32,215 bases of DNA, taken from Chlorobiota bacterium. GTDB lineage: Bacteria; Bacteroidota; Bacteroidia; Bacteroidales; Marinilabiliaceae. Location: NCBI GenBank assembly GCA_013153405.1, contig JAADEM010000014.1, forward strand, positions 1 through 32,215. Reading direction: 5' to 3'. The translations under genes were made by a program, and so were the position numbers. This document shows, in pieces, positions 8,099-15,388 of this stretch (within the stretch, counting starts at the first letter, position 1; each line of letters begins with the position of its first letter). The notes under the pieces were generated by a model, which was not told the DNA's origin, ran no database searches, and worked only from the letters and a program-made list of their open reading frames with translations.

Positions 8099-9664
8099 AT
8101 GGGCAAACACAACAAAACCGGGAGATATAACATTTCTGTATCGACAGTGATAAAATGGGCTTTTGTTGTGTTTGTATTTTTACCGCTCGTTTATACCTTC
8201 TTTCTAACTTTTTCGGGAGGAGATAAGTTGCTGGAAAATGTCAGTTTGATGAGTGGCAATACTTTCTTTTTGTTTCTTAAAAGCACCGGAATTGCATTGG
8301 GGGTTGCCACTCTTTCAACAATAACCGGAACAGCTCTTGGTTTCTTGCTGTATAAAACAAAAATACCTTTCAGTGGATTTTTAAAGCTTACAGTGTTGAT
8401 CCCTTTGTTTCTGTCGCCGTACATACTTGCTGTGGCCTGGAGAGATGCATTTTTTATGTTTTTTGGCAACACCGGTATTATTTCTTCCACTTTGGGTGTC
8501 ATACTTGTTCTGACTACCATTTATACGCCATTATCGATGCTGATAACGGGAAATGCAATGGCAAAAATTGATTCAAGTATTGAGGAGAGCGGAGTGCTGC
8601 TAACCACTTACAGCAGAATGTTTTTCAGGATAATAATTCCATTGATAAAACCTGCTTTACTAAGCTCACTAGTTCTGATTTTCATTTTCAGTATTTCAGA
8701 ATTCTCTGTTCCTGCATTTTTCGGTGTTAAAGTTTTTACAACGGAGATATTCACTCAGTTTTCTGCTTTCTACAACCATTCGCTTGCCATATTGCAGTCG
8801 TCGGTTCTGATTATCATTTGCATTGCTTTGCTGATTGCCGAAAGAAGATACCTATCAGAAGCTCCGTTTTTTTCGATAGGTGTACAAGGCGTAAAAACAC
8901 GATTGTATGACAACCGAAAACATCATTATCCCTTGTTTCTATTTCCGTTTATTTGGATTATCATCTCTGTTGTTTTTCCTTTTATTGTTCTTTTGGTTCA
9001 GTCAGCTGATGGTGGTACTTATTTTTTAACTCAGGCACTAAAGCTATTAAGCACCGGCTTTGCTCCATCTTTTATTCTGGCTTTTGCCGGAGCTTTTATT
9101 ATTCTTGTCATATCATTTTTTGCCGGCACAGAAAGGAATAACAGAAAATGGTTCGACTTTATTCTGCTTATACCATTTGCAACACCATCCATAATTGTGG
9201 GAATTAGCTTAATAAAATTCTACAATCACTCTGCTCTAAACTTTATTTACTCTTCATTTGCAATAATATTGATAGGGTATGTTGCTAAATTTACTTTTAT
9301 TGCTGAAAAGCTTATTTCAAATTCTGTACGCCAGATTCCTGCCTCTTTTGATGAAGCAGCACGGGTAGCGGGCATTTCTGTCTTTTCCCGTTTTCGTTAT
9401 ATTCTGATTCCTTTGATACTTCCTTCAATATTTGCCTCTTACATTATCAGTTTTATTTTTATAATAGGTGAGCTGGGAACTACTATTATGGTTTATCCTC
9501 CCGGTACGGAGATTATGCCCATTAAAGCATATACCATAATGGCAAATTCACCCCAACAACTTACAAGCTCAATGTCATTGATAATATTAACAGTAACTCT
9601 GTCATTAACCGTATTGTTTTATATGATCGGCAAAAAGCTGATGAACAGATTTTCATACCGGTAA
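8099..9664 (+). CDS. ABC transporter permease, fused two-domain FbpB-like
   Basis: This is a 521-residue inner-membrane protein with about twelve hydrophobic segments forming two homologous permease halves. Each half has an EAA loop for contact with the ATPase: EESGVLLTTYSRMFF...IPLIKPAL (about 162-187) and DEAARVAGISVF...ILIPLILP (about 418-442). The duplication and length fit FbpB/ThiP-type iron or thiamine permeases. It follows the binding-protein gene and should transport its ligand from periplasm to cytoplasm. The ATPase partner is missing from the neighbourhood and must be supplied from elsewhere in the genome. Confidence 0.92.
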   Translation: MGKHNKTGRYNISVSTVIKWAFVVFVFLPLVYTFFLTFSGGDKLLENVSLMSGNTFFLFLKSTGIALGVATLSTITGTALGFLLYKTKIPFSGFLKLTVLIPLFLSPYILAVAWRDAFFMFFGNTGIISSTLGVILVLTTIYTPLSMLITGNAMAKIDSSIEESGVLLTTYSRMFFRIIIPLIKPALLSSLVLIFIFSISEFSVPAFFGVKVFTTEIFTQFSAFYNHSLAILQSSVLIIICIALLIAERRYLSEAPFFSIGVQGVKTRLYDNRKHHYPLFLFPFIWIIISVVFPFIVLLVQSADGGTYFLTQALKLLSTGFAPSFILAFAGAFIILVISFFAGTERNNRKWFDFILLIPFATPSIIVGISLIKFYNHSALNFIYSSFAIILIGYVAKFTFIAEKLISNSVRQIPASFDEAARVAGISVFSRFRYILIPLILPSIFASYIISFIFIIGELGTTIMVYPPGTEIMPIKAYTIMANSPQQLTSSMSLIILTVTLSLTVLFYMIGKKLMNRFSYR

Positions 9665-9732
9665 CACAACCAAAACAACATTTTGTTTATTCCTGTTTTT
9701 TGTCGATATTGATTTTAACAAAACGACTTATC

Positions 9733-10644
9733 TTGAAAAAACATTTTAAAATATTGTTTTCTGCTCTGCCTGTGTTACTTTTTACAAGTTGTGATAAAGA
9801 AAAAAGCAAGTCACACACAGAAATTCCTGATTTCGTGAATGAACAACAGGTTTTAATACAAGGATATCAGGGCGATGCGATGGAACCTTTTATATCGAAA
9901 GATGATAAATACCTTTTTTTTAACAGTCTGGATGGCGAAAACAATAAGGATATTTATTACGCCTCGAAAATAAATGACACCTCATTTCTGTTTCTGGGAG
10001 AAGTAAAAGGCGTAAATACGTCGTTTGTTGATGCAAATCCCACAATGGATAATCTGAATAACTTTTACTTTATTTCAACACGGGACCTGGATTCCGGAAA
10101 CGGAACTGTTTTTTGCGGAAAATTTGACAACGGGATAATTACAAATTTACATAAGATTGAGGGAAGCGTGAACATTGTATTGCCCGGCTGGATAAATATG
10201 GGTGTTGAGATTTCAGCAGACGGAGAACTGATGCTTATATCAAACGCACATTTTTCAACCGGAGCAGTAATCCCCGATGCCGGAAACATACATATGACAG
10301 AAAATGAAGGAGGAATATTCAACCTGACCGCCGATGACAACGCTTTGTTTATGAACATAAACAATGATAAATCGATACAGTATGCGGGAGAACTTTCGGC
10401 TAACGGACATGAACTTCTGTATTCTCAGGTTACGCTTTCCGTACCACCTATATTTGAATTGCTTTATGCAGTCAGAGAGGATAATGGAATATTTGGAACA
10501 CCGGTTGCAATTACTGAGCCGTTTAAAAATAACCCATACTCTTTCGTCGAAGCACCAACATTATCATCTGACGGCAAACGGCTCTATTATCATAAAAAGA
10601 ACGAAAACGGGATTTTTTGCATTTATATGCTCACAAGAAAATAA
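9733..10644 (+). CDS. PD40 (WD40-like) beta-propeller lipoprotein
   Basis: This is a predicted lipoprotein of about 303 residues. I chose the TTG at 9733 because it gives a compact signal peptide with two lysines and a lipobox (LLFTSC) at residue 20; a TTG at 9700 is the alternative and would add 11 residues. The body has repeated PD40-like blades: FISKDDKYLFFNS with DIYYA, NPTMDNLNNFYFISTR, EISADGELMLIS and LSSDGKRLYYHKK. Such propellers usually bind proteins or peptidoglycan-associated partners in the periplasm; no catalytic motif is seen. It follows the permease after 68 bases and may share its transcript, but its role in transport is unknown. Confidence 0.82.
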   Translation: MKKHFKILFSALPVLLFTSCDKEKSKSHTEIPDFVNEQQVLIQGYQGDAMEPFISKDDKYLFFNSLDGENNKDIYYASKINDTSFLFLGEVKGVNTSFVDANPTMDNLNNFYFISTRDLDSGNGTVFCGKFDNGIITNLHKIEGSVNIVLPGWINMGVEISADGELMLISNAHFSTGAVIPDAGNIHMTENEGGIFNLTADDNALFMNINNDKSIQYAGELSANGHELLYSQVTLSVPPIFELLYAVREDNGIFGTPVAITEPFKNNPYSFVEAPTLSSDGKRLYYHKKNENGIFCIYMLTRK

Positions 10645-10681
10645 GACTGATAATATTCCCGGAACGTAATATGCGTAAAAC

Positions 10682-10689
10682 TATTTTTG
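10682..10689 (+). promoter_or_regulatory. Promoter -7 element before the HD hydrolase gene
   Basis: TATTTTTG matches TAnnTTTG exactly. It lies 30 bases upstream of the ATG at 10720, so this gene probably has its own transcript. No clear -33 element is seen. Confidence 0.55.
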
Positions 10690-10719
10690 TAACTTTCTGA
10701 TTAAATAAAAAACTGAGAT

Positions 10720-11280
10720 ATGAATGATCTTGAATCGCTTAAAAAACTTGTACTTGCTCCATACATACTTAAAGCAACAGCCCTTATCAGTGTGGGACGT
10801 AAAGTGGGCGGCAACCAGTTCAGACACAGCTTTTCTACACTTGGGATTCTGCTTGACTATAAATTTTACAACGATAGTATTCTGCTTAAAGCATCATTAA
10901 TGCACGATTTACTCGAAGACCTGCCCGAGACTCAGGTTGAAGAGATCAGAAATATTGACGAAGAAGGTAGTGCAGTTGTTGAACTGGTTCTGGAAGTAAC
11001 AAAACGTAAAGACGAAACAAAAGCTGAATATCTTGAAAGAGTTCTTAGAACCGGCTCCCGAAATGCTCATTTACTAAAATGTGCCGATCGTATCAGCAAC
11101 CTTACTGACCTTCATCGCGACACTCATACAACCCAGAAAATATCCGATTATCTTGACCAGACAGAGAAATACGTGATTCCCATGGCAAAAATGGTAAACC
11201 AGGATATGGTAATTGAACTTACCGATTTGGTAGCCAAGAGAAGGAAAATTCTGAATATCATCAAAGACATTAATTGCTAA
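10720..11280 (+). CDS. Small HD-domain hydrolase, SpoT/MESH1-like
   Basis: This 186-residue protein is made almost entirely of one HD domain of the RelA/SpoT type. The metal-binding and catalytic residues are visible: H36 (RHSF), H62-D63 with E66-D67 (MHDLLED), and K120...D123-R124...N127 (KCADRISNL). The length is close to stand-alone alarmone hydrolases (MESH1/SAH, about 180 residues). There is no synthetase, TGS or ACT domain. The likely activity is Mn-dependent removal of the 3'-pyrophosphate of (p)ppGpp or a related nucleotide in the cytoplasm; this is inferred from family. It has its own promoter-like element and is followed by a bidirectional terminator. Confidence 0.85.
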   Translation: MNDLESLKKLVLAPYILKATALISVGRKVGGNQFRHSFSTLGILLDYKFYNDSILLKASLMHDLLEDLPETQVEEIRNIDEEGSAVVELVLEVTKRKDETKAEYLERVLRTGSRNAHLLKCADRISNLTDLHRDTHTTQKISDYLDQTEKYVIPMAKMVNQDMVIELTDLVAKRRKILNIIKDINC

Positions 11281-11283
11281 AAA

Positions 11284-11315
11284 AAACACCTTCCCGCTTT
11301 TGCCGAAAGGTGTTT
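11284..11315. terminator. Bidirectional terminator between convergent genes
   Basis: AAACACCTT (11284-11292) pairs with AAGGTGTTT (11307-11315) around a 14-base loop. It has A-rich and T-rich flanks on both strands. It lies between the convergent HD hydrolase and membrane thioredoxin genes. Confidence 0.75.
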
Positions 11316-11337
11316 AAGAAACATTTTCAATAAGATC

Positions 11338-11757
11338 CTATATCGATCTTAATTCATTTAAAATTGCTTTTTTAGTTTTTACCCCGACTATTCTTTTTAC
11401 AACTTTTCCCTTTTTGAAAACAAGCAGAGTAGGAATATTTTGTACTTTGAATTTTTGAGCAATTTCCTGATTATGATCAACATTGATTTTGCCTACAGTT
11501 ACCAGGTCCGGATACTCCTCTGCGATTTCATTAAGGGTAGGAGCAATTATTTTACACGGGGCACACCACGGAGCCCAGAAATCAATAAGAACCAATGGAC
11601 GCTTTGTGAAAGCATGAAAATTCTTTTTGTTAAGTATCTTAATCTTCGGGCTTGTTTTTACCGGAGGTGCATTTTTAAGCTTACGGTATGAGTATGCAAT
11701 GTAACCTACAATGGCCAAAATTACAACCCCGACAATAATTAATATGGTTGTCCACAT
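11338..11757 (-). CDS. Membrane-anchored thioredoxin
   Basis: This 139-residue protein has one N-terminal membrane segment (about 3-23), a short linker, and a complete thioredoxin domain (about 40-138). The active site is W64-C65-A66-P67-C68 in DFWAPWCAPC, and the cis-proline is in NIPTL. The domain should reduce protein disulfides. No charged residue precedes the membrane segment and RKLK follows it, so by the positive-inside rule the domain faces the cytoplasm. The gene is last in a minus-strand run of redox genes. It is separated from the DUF1847 gene by repeat copy B and may or may not share that transcript. Confidence 0.92.
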   Translation of the reverse strand: MWTTILIIVGVVILAIVGYIAYSYRKLKNAPPVKTSPKIKILNKKNFHAFTKRPLVLIDFWAPWCAPCKIIAPTLNEIAEEYPDLVTVGKINVDHNQEIAQKFKVQNIPTLLVFKKGKVVKRIVGVKTKKAILNELRSI

Positions 11758-11775
11758 AATGTATAAACTTTAGAA

Positions 11776-11906
11776 GAGGATGTCCAAAAAGTAAAAAACA
11801 GACGTCATTGCGAGGAGAAACGACGAAGCAATCCCTTGATTCTAAGCATCTGTTAATTTAGAGATCCCTTCATTTCATTCGAAATGACAACTTTTTGGAA
11901 ATCCCC
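11776..11906. repeat. MITE/REP-like repeat, copy B
   Basis: This 131-base element has imperfect terminal inverted repeats: GAGGATGTCCAAAAAGT (11776-11792) and ACTTTTTGGAAATCCCC (11890-11906). The interior is almost the reverse complement of copy C (15243-15375) over about 85 bases, including the gtcattgcgag...gaagcaatc core. A short hairpin (TCATTTC/GAAATGA) lies near its right end. No open reading frame is seen. Confidence 0.85.
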
Positions 11907-11917
11907 TTGGTTGAAAC

Positions 11918-12391
11918 TTATTTTTTCGGCTTTAGCATTTCAAAGGTCTTATGCTTCAGCTTACGGTCTTTGACAATAAGCGGAGTGACAGGAGCTTTGC
12001 TTTTAGCATTAAATATCATATCGTGTCCCAGACACAATCCCATCATTACATTTAGTTCTGTACCCTTCTGCTCCAGATATTTTGCCTGACCTGCCGGATT
12101 ACAGGAAATACCATCGTACCCGTCAAGAATATCATTAAACGGCATTCTTCCGTATTTGCAATGCACCCGTTCCACTTCAAAACCCTCATTCACAAGCATC
12201 TCCTGAAACACTTTTGCTTCGCGGGTAAATGTTGTACAGTTGGCAATACCTATTTTCCTGATTCCGGATTCTCTGGCATATGATATTATCTCGGCAATCC
12301 TATCCACCGACCGGTCGATAGTATCTTCGGCTACTTTCAGAATATGCCTGTCATCCTCATCATACAAATGAGAAAAGCTCTCCTTCTCCAT
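11918..12391 (-). CDS. DUF1847 family protein, short form
   Basis: This 157-residue protein resembles DUF1847, a family of cytoplasmic proteins of unknown function thought to bind metal through cysteines. Conserved-looking segments are GIRKIGIANCTTFTREAK, VHCKYGR, the SCNPAGQAKYL stretch and LNVMMGLCLGHDMIF. Family members usually begin with an extra Cys-rich stretch of about 20 residues, which is absent here. It starts nine bases after the OsmC stop and in the same frame, so an in-frame stop is all that separates the two. It belongs to the trxB-osmC run, which suggests a thiol or redox role. Confidence 0.8.
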   Translation of the reverse strand: MEKESFSHLYDEDDRHILKVAEDTIDRSVDRIAEIISYARESGIRKIGIANCTTFTREAKVFQEMLVNEGFEVERVHCKYGRMPFNDILDGYDGISCNPAGQAKYLEQKGTELNVMMGLCLGHDMIFNAKSKAPVTPLIVKDRKLKHKTFEMLKPKK

Positions 12392-12400
12392 TACCGGATA

Positions 12401-12823
12401 TTAACCTTCTATAAGCTTTATTTCCGAAGTTATCTCAATGGCCTGTTTATAAACAGCACTCACTCCACAGTATCTGTCTTCCGATAAGCTTACAGCTTTT
12501 TTAACCTTGTCGAGCGGAAGATCTTTTCCGGTCACTTCGTAAATCACATGCATTTTATAAAAATGCTTCGGATGTTCATCGGTAAGTTCGCCTTCAACAA
12601 TTACATTCAGGTCTTTAACATCTACACGCATTTTTCTGAGTATGGAAATTACATCCATAGCAGTACATCCGCCAAGTGATGCTAGCATTAAAGGCTTCGG
12701 GCGCGGGCCACGATCTTTACCTCCCACTTCGGGTACGGCATCAATGGTTATTTTATGTCCGTTTACTTCACACTCGAACGCCATTCCGTCGAGCCATTTT
12801 GTTGATACAACTTCTTTTGCCAT
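12401..12823 (-). CDS. OsmC/Ohr-family protein
   Basis: This 140-residue protein is of the OsmC type. The two active-site cysteines are visible: C53 in LASLGGCTAMDV, at the start of the central helix, and C119 in SEDRYCGVSAVY. OsmC/Ohr proteins detoxify organic hydroperoxides with thiol electrons; the distant YhfA-like branch is less well understood. It lies 23 bases after trxB and nine bases before the DUF1847 gene, so it is very likely an operon member. Confidence 0.92.
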   Translation of the reverse strand: MAKEVVSTKWLDGMAFECEVNGHKITIDAVPEVGGKDRGPRPKPLMLASLGGCTAMDVISILRKMRVDVKDLNVIVEGELTDEHPKHFYKMHVIYEVTGKDLPLDKVKKAVSLSEDRYCGVSAVYKQAIEITSEIKLIEG

Positions 12824-12846
12824 AAAACTGAAATTTTTGTTTTTAT

Positions 12847-13767
12847 TTATCCTCTGATGTATTCGGCCGCACTCAATGCCGCTACGGTTCCTTCAGCTAC
12901 CGCTGTAGTTACCTGGCGGTACTTTTTGGCTATACAGTCGCCTGCAGCAAACACACCGGGTATATTGGTTTTCATATCGGCATCAACCGGTATTTCTCCT
13001 CTTTCATTCAGGTTAACAATACCTTTGAATACCTCTGTATTTGGCTGATAACCCACAAATATAAATACTCCGTCAATTTTCATTTCCGAAATCTTTCCTG
13101 TAGGCAAATGCTCAATAGTCACCTTTTCCAGAACCTCATTGCCTTCAAACGATCTGAGTTCAGACTCCATAATGAAGTCTATCTTCGGATTATTCTTAGC
13201 TTCCTGTACAGCATGTTCAAATGCCTGAAAATGATCGAACTGATGGACAATAGTCACCTTACGGGCAAAGTTTGTAAGGGCAACGGCCTCCTCAAGAGCA
13301 GAGTTGCCTCCGCCAACAACAATCAGATCTTTACCGGTAAAGAAATCTCCGTCACAAGTGGCACAATAAGAAATTCCTGTTCCCTTAAACTTATCTTCAC
13401 CAGGAATATTTAATGAACGTGGTTTACCTCCCGGAGCAAGAACAACAGCTTTTGCCTTAAAACTTCTGCCGTCTTTCAGCTCAACCGACTTCACCTCTCC
13501 TTCAAGGTTATACTTTACAATATTCACATTTGTCCTTATTTTACAACCGAAACTTTTTGCCTGCATTTTCATTGTGTTGGCAAGCATAAAGCCTTTTGTT
13601 TTCTCAACACCCGGATAGTTGGCTATTTCGTCGGTCAGAACCATTTGGCCACCAACAGCACCGTCGTTAAGAATTATCGTGCTAAGTTTTGCACGTGATG
13701 AATAAATCCCGGCTGTAAGACCTGCAGCACCACCGCCGATTATCATTACGTCGTATAAATCTTCCAT
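12847..13767 (-). CDS. trxB: Thioredoxin reductase (NADPH-dependent flavoprotein)
   Basis: This 306-residue enzyme is of normal length for bacterial low-molecular-weight thioredoxin reductase. It has an FAD-binding GGGAAG (11-16), the redox-active pair C135-A-T-C138 in ISYCATCDGDFF, an NADPH-binding VGGGNSALEEA motif and the C-terminal FAD motif (VFAAGDC). It moves electrons from NAD(P)H to thioredoxin in the cytoplasm. It sits between an atypical thioredoxin-like gene upstream and OsmC, DUF1847 and a canonical thioredoxin downstream. Confidence 0.96.
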   Translation of the reverse strand: MEDLYDVMIIGGGAAGLTAGIYSSRAKLSTIILNDGAVGGQMVLTDEIANYPGVEKTKGFMLANTMKMQAKSFGCKIRTNVNIVKYNLEGEVKSVELKDGRSFKAKAVVLAPGGKPRSLNIPGEDKFKGTGISYCATCDGDFFTGKDLIVVGGGNSALEEAVALTNFARKVTIVHQFDHFQAFEHAVQEAKNNPKIDFIMESELRSFEGNEVLEKVTIEHLPTGKISEMKIDGVFIFVGYQPNTEVFKGIVNLNERGEIPVDADMKTNIPGVFAAGDCIAKKYRQVTTAVAEGTVAALSAAEYIRG

Positions 13768-13807
13768 TTTCTCTTTAAAACTCGGGTTAAAACCAAATTA
13801 TAAAATA

Positions 13808-13845
13808 CAGGGTGAAGTATGCCTAAGCATTAAAACCTCACCCTG
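13808..13845 (-). terminator. Hairpin between the atypical thioredoxin and trxB genes
   Basis: CAGGGTGA (13808-13815) pairs with TCACCCTG (13838-13845), with an inner ATGC/GCAT stem (13819-13830). Read on the minus strand it is followed by a T-rich tail. It lies just past the stop of the 13859-14206 gene and may give partial termination before trxB. Confidence 0.55.
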
Positions 13846-13858
13846 ATGTTTTTATTTT

Positions 13859-14206
13859 TTATTTAAAATATTCGTCCAGAATAGCTTCTATCTGCTCTCT
13901 TGTCTGGATACTGCTGGTTGCTTTAACCATCTCACCATTTTTGTAATAAACAGTAAACGGCAGACCCATGAACCCGCGACACATCGGAGCATTACGGATA
14001 GGGGCAGCTTCGGGTGTATCAAATCCCATAGAATAGAACTTCACGTCAGGACGCTCTTCCTCAAGTTCTTCCATAATGTCGTACACAGGAATACACATCG
14101 GACCCATGCGTCCGCAGCACACCATTACATTCTCATTCTCATTAATGATTTTCTCCAGCTCAGCTGCAGTTTCAATCTCATGAATTGCTGTTTGTAATAA
14201 TTTCAT
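13859..14206 (-). CDS. Atypical thioredoxin-like protein
   Basis: This 115-residue protein has the size and order of a thioredoxin fold, but the WCGPC motif is replaced by a longer stretch around 30-40 (VCCGRMGPMCIP) with C30, C31 and C38. The cis-proline region (GLPFTVYYKNGE, about 81-92) is preceded by a further cysteine, C76. It starts about 100 bases downstream of a good promoter and is encoded just ahead of trxB. It is probably a partner or substrate of thioredoxin reductase. The spacing CX6C is unusual for an oxidoreductase, so metal or selenium-like chemistry cannot be excluded. The function is inferred from fold and neighbours. Confidence 0.8.
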   Translation of the reverse strand: MKLLQTAIHEIETAAELEKIINENENVMVCCGRMGPMCIPVYDIMEELEEERPDVKFYSMGFDTPEAAPIRNAPMCRGFMGLPFTVYYKNGEMVKATSSIQTREQIEAILDEYFK

Positions 14207-14305
14207 AGCAATAATTTGTTTTAATTTAACTTCTGTTTTATCATTAGTGTCAATTTGTCAATTCTGTTTTCCTGAACCATTCTGACAGATTGAAAAATCA
14301 GGATG

Positions 14306-14334
14306 CAAAATTATAAAAATTAAAATTAATACAA
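14306..14334 (-). promoter_or_regulatory. Promoter of the thioredoxin-system run
   Basis: On the minus strand TTG (14332-14334) is followed after 18 bases by TAATTTTG (14306-14313), a close match to the Bacteroidota -33/-7 pattern. It would give a leader of about 95 bases to the atypical thioredoxin gene. Confidence 0.65.
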
Positions 14335-14708
14335 CCCCATCCGAAATAACATTTTATATTCCAATAAGTTCAACAGTATATTCATAAAAAATGTTAAGTA
14401 TGTCAGACTGGCCGCCGTGCCTTAACGGTCAAGAATCATACCATAAAATCCAGTTATGCGATATGGTAGAAATTTGCTTATCCCGACATTCAGCTGATGC
14501 AAACCTCCTTCATCGTGACTATACATCCGTTATTCGGGCAAAAACATCTCTTATTCAACAGAAAGCATTATGATTAACAACCAAACCTTTTTCAGAAACT
14601 TCCGTATCGGATATTAATATAAAACGAAAATCGTCGGACCCTATGGCCGATTTTTGCTGTTTATGATCAATGATTGTTATATTTACACCTTTTAATAATT
14701 TAACAACT
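14335..14708. other. Intergenic region between divergent redox genes
   Basis: This stretch of about 370 bases separates the promoter of the minus-strand thioredoxin run from the plus-strand TlpA-like gene. A TATATTTA at 14676-14683 could be the -7 element of the latter. A 60-codon open frame (14391-14573) has no family features. Nothing else was recognised. Confidence 0.5.
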
Positions 14709-15236
14709 ATGTTTGGAAAGCTAATACTTGTAATATTCATACTTGTTCAGTTTACTTCGGTAGCCGGTTCTCAAACACCGGCTATAGGACAAAAAGCACC
14801 AGAAATAGAACAGACATCACCTGACGGTAAAGTCCTGAAACTGTCATCGTTAAGAGGGAAAGTTGTATTAATCGATTTCTGGGCATCATGGTGTGGCCCG
14901 TGCCGTAAGGAAAATCCTAACCTTGTAAGGGTATACAACAAATATAAAGATGAAGAGTTCAGAGGCGGAAAGGGTTTTGAAATTTTCAGCGTCTCTCTCG
15001 ACATGAAAAAAAGTTACTGGATTAAAGCCATTGAAGACGACGGCCTCAGCTGGCCTTACCACGTAAGTGACCTTAAAGGCTGGAGAAATGAAGCAGCAAA
15101 ACTGTACGGAATTAAGTTTGTTCCTTCAAATTTTCTGATCGACGGAGACGGAAATATTATTGCTGTTAACTTAAGAGGAGATCGTCTGGAGGCCCAGCTT
15201 AAAAAATTAAAAAAGAAATACTTCTTCTGGTGGTAA
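14709..15236 (+). CDS. TlpA/ResA-like thiol-disulfide oxidoreductase
   Basis: I chose the ATG at 14709 because it gives a clean signal sequence (about 1-21, ending VAGSQ); an in-frame ATG at 14670 would put 13 extra polar residues in front. The 175-residue product is exported and has an AhpC/TSA-Redoxin-type thioredoxin fold. The active site is WASWCGPCRKENP and the cis-proline is in KFVPSNFLIDGDG. Proteins of this group reduce disulfides in periplasmic proteins, often for cytochrome c maturation or after oxidative damage. The C-terminus is unusually basic and aromatic (KKLKKKYFFWW). It is divergent from the cytoplasmic thioredoxin genes. Confidence 0.92.
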   Translation: MFGKLILVIFILVQFTSVAGSQTPAIGQKAPEIEQTSPDGKVLKLSSLRGKVVLIDFWASWCGPCRKENPNLVRVYNKYKDEEFRGGKGFEIFSVSLDMKKSYWIKAIEDDGLSWPYHVSDLKGWRNEAAKLYGIKFVPSNFLIDGDGNIIAVNLRGDRLEAQLKKLKKKYFFWW

Positions 15237-15242
15237 AAAAGA

Positions 15243-15375
15243 GAGGATGTCCCCAAAAGTCGTCAGTCCGATCGAAATGAAGGGATCTCTAAATTCACAG
15301 ATGCTGAGAATCAAGAGATTGCTTCGTCGTTTCTTCTCGCAATGACGTTAAGATCTTACTTTGGGAACATCTTCC
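15243..15375. repeat. MITE/REP-like repeat, copy C
   Basis: This element of about 132 bases is in the opposite orientation to copy B. The termini are GAGGATGTCCCCAAAAGT (15243-15260) and an imperfect inverted partner (15358-15374). The interior carries the same gattgcttcgtcg...cgcaatgacg core. It fills the space between the convergent ends of the TlpA-like and Cys-rich lipoprotein genes and may serve as a transcript end. Confidence 0.85.
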
Positions 15376-15388
15376 TTTTCTCAAAAAT

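Noticed and set aside
7827-8133. Minus-strand frames over the binding-protein and permease junction
   Set aside because: They overlap well-supported plus-strand genes and lack homology features.
11907-11915. A single TTGGTTGAA identical to the LytTR-type boxes
   Set aside because: It has no partner 21 bases away and lies at the end of a gene next to repeat copy B, with no promoter near. Probably chance.
14391-14573. A 60-codon plus-strand frame in the gap before the TlpA-like gene
   Set aside because: It has no signal, motif or good start context and is of chance length.
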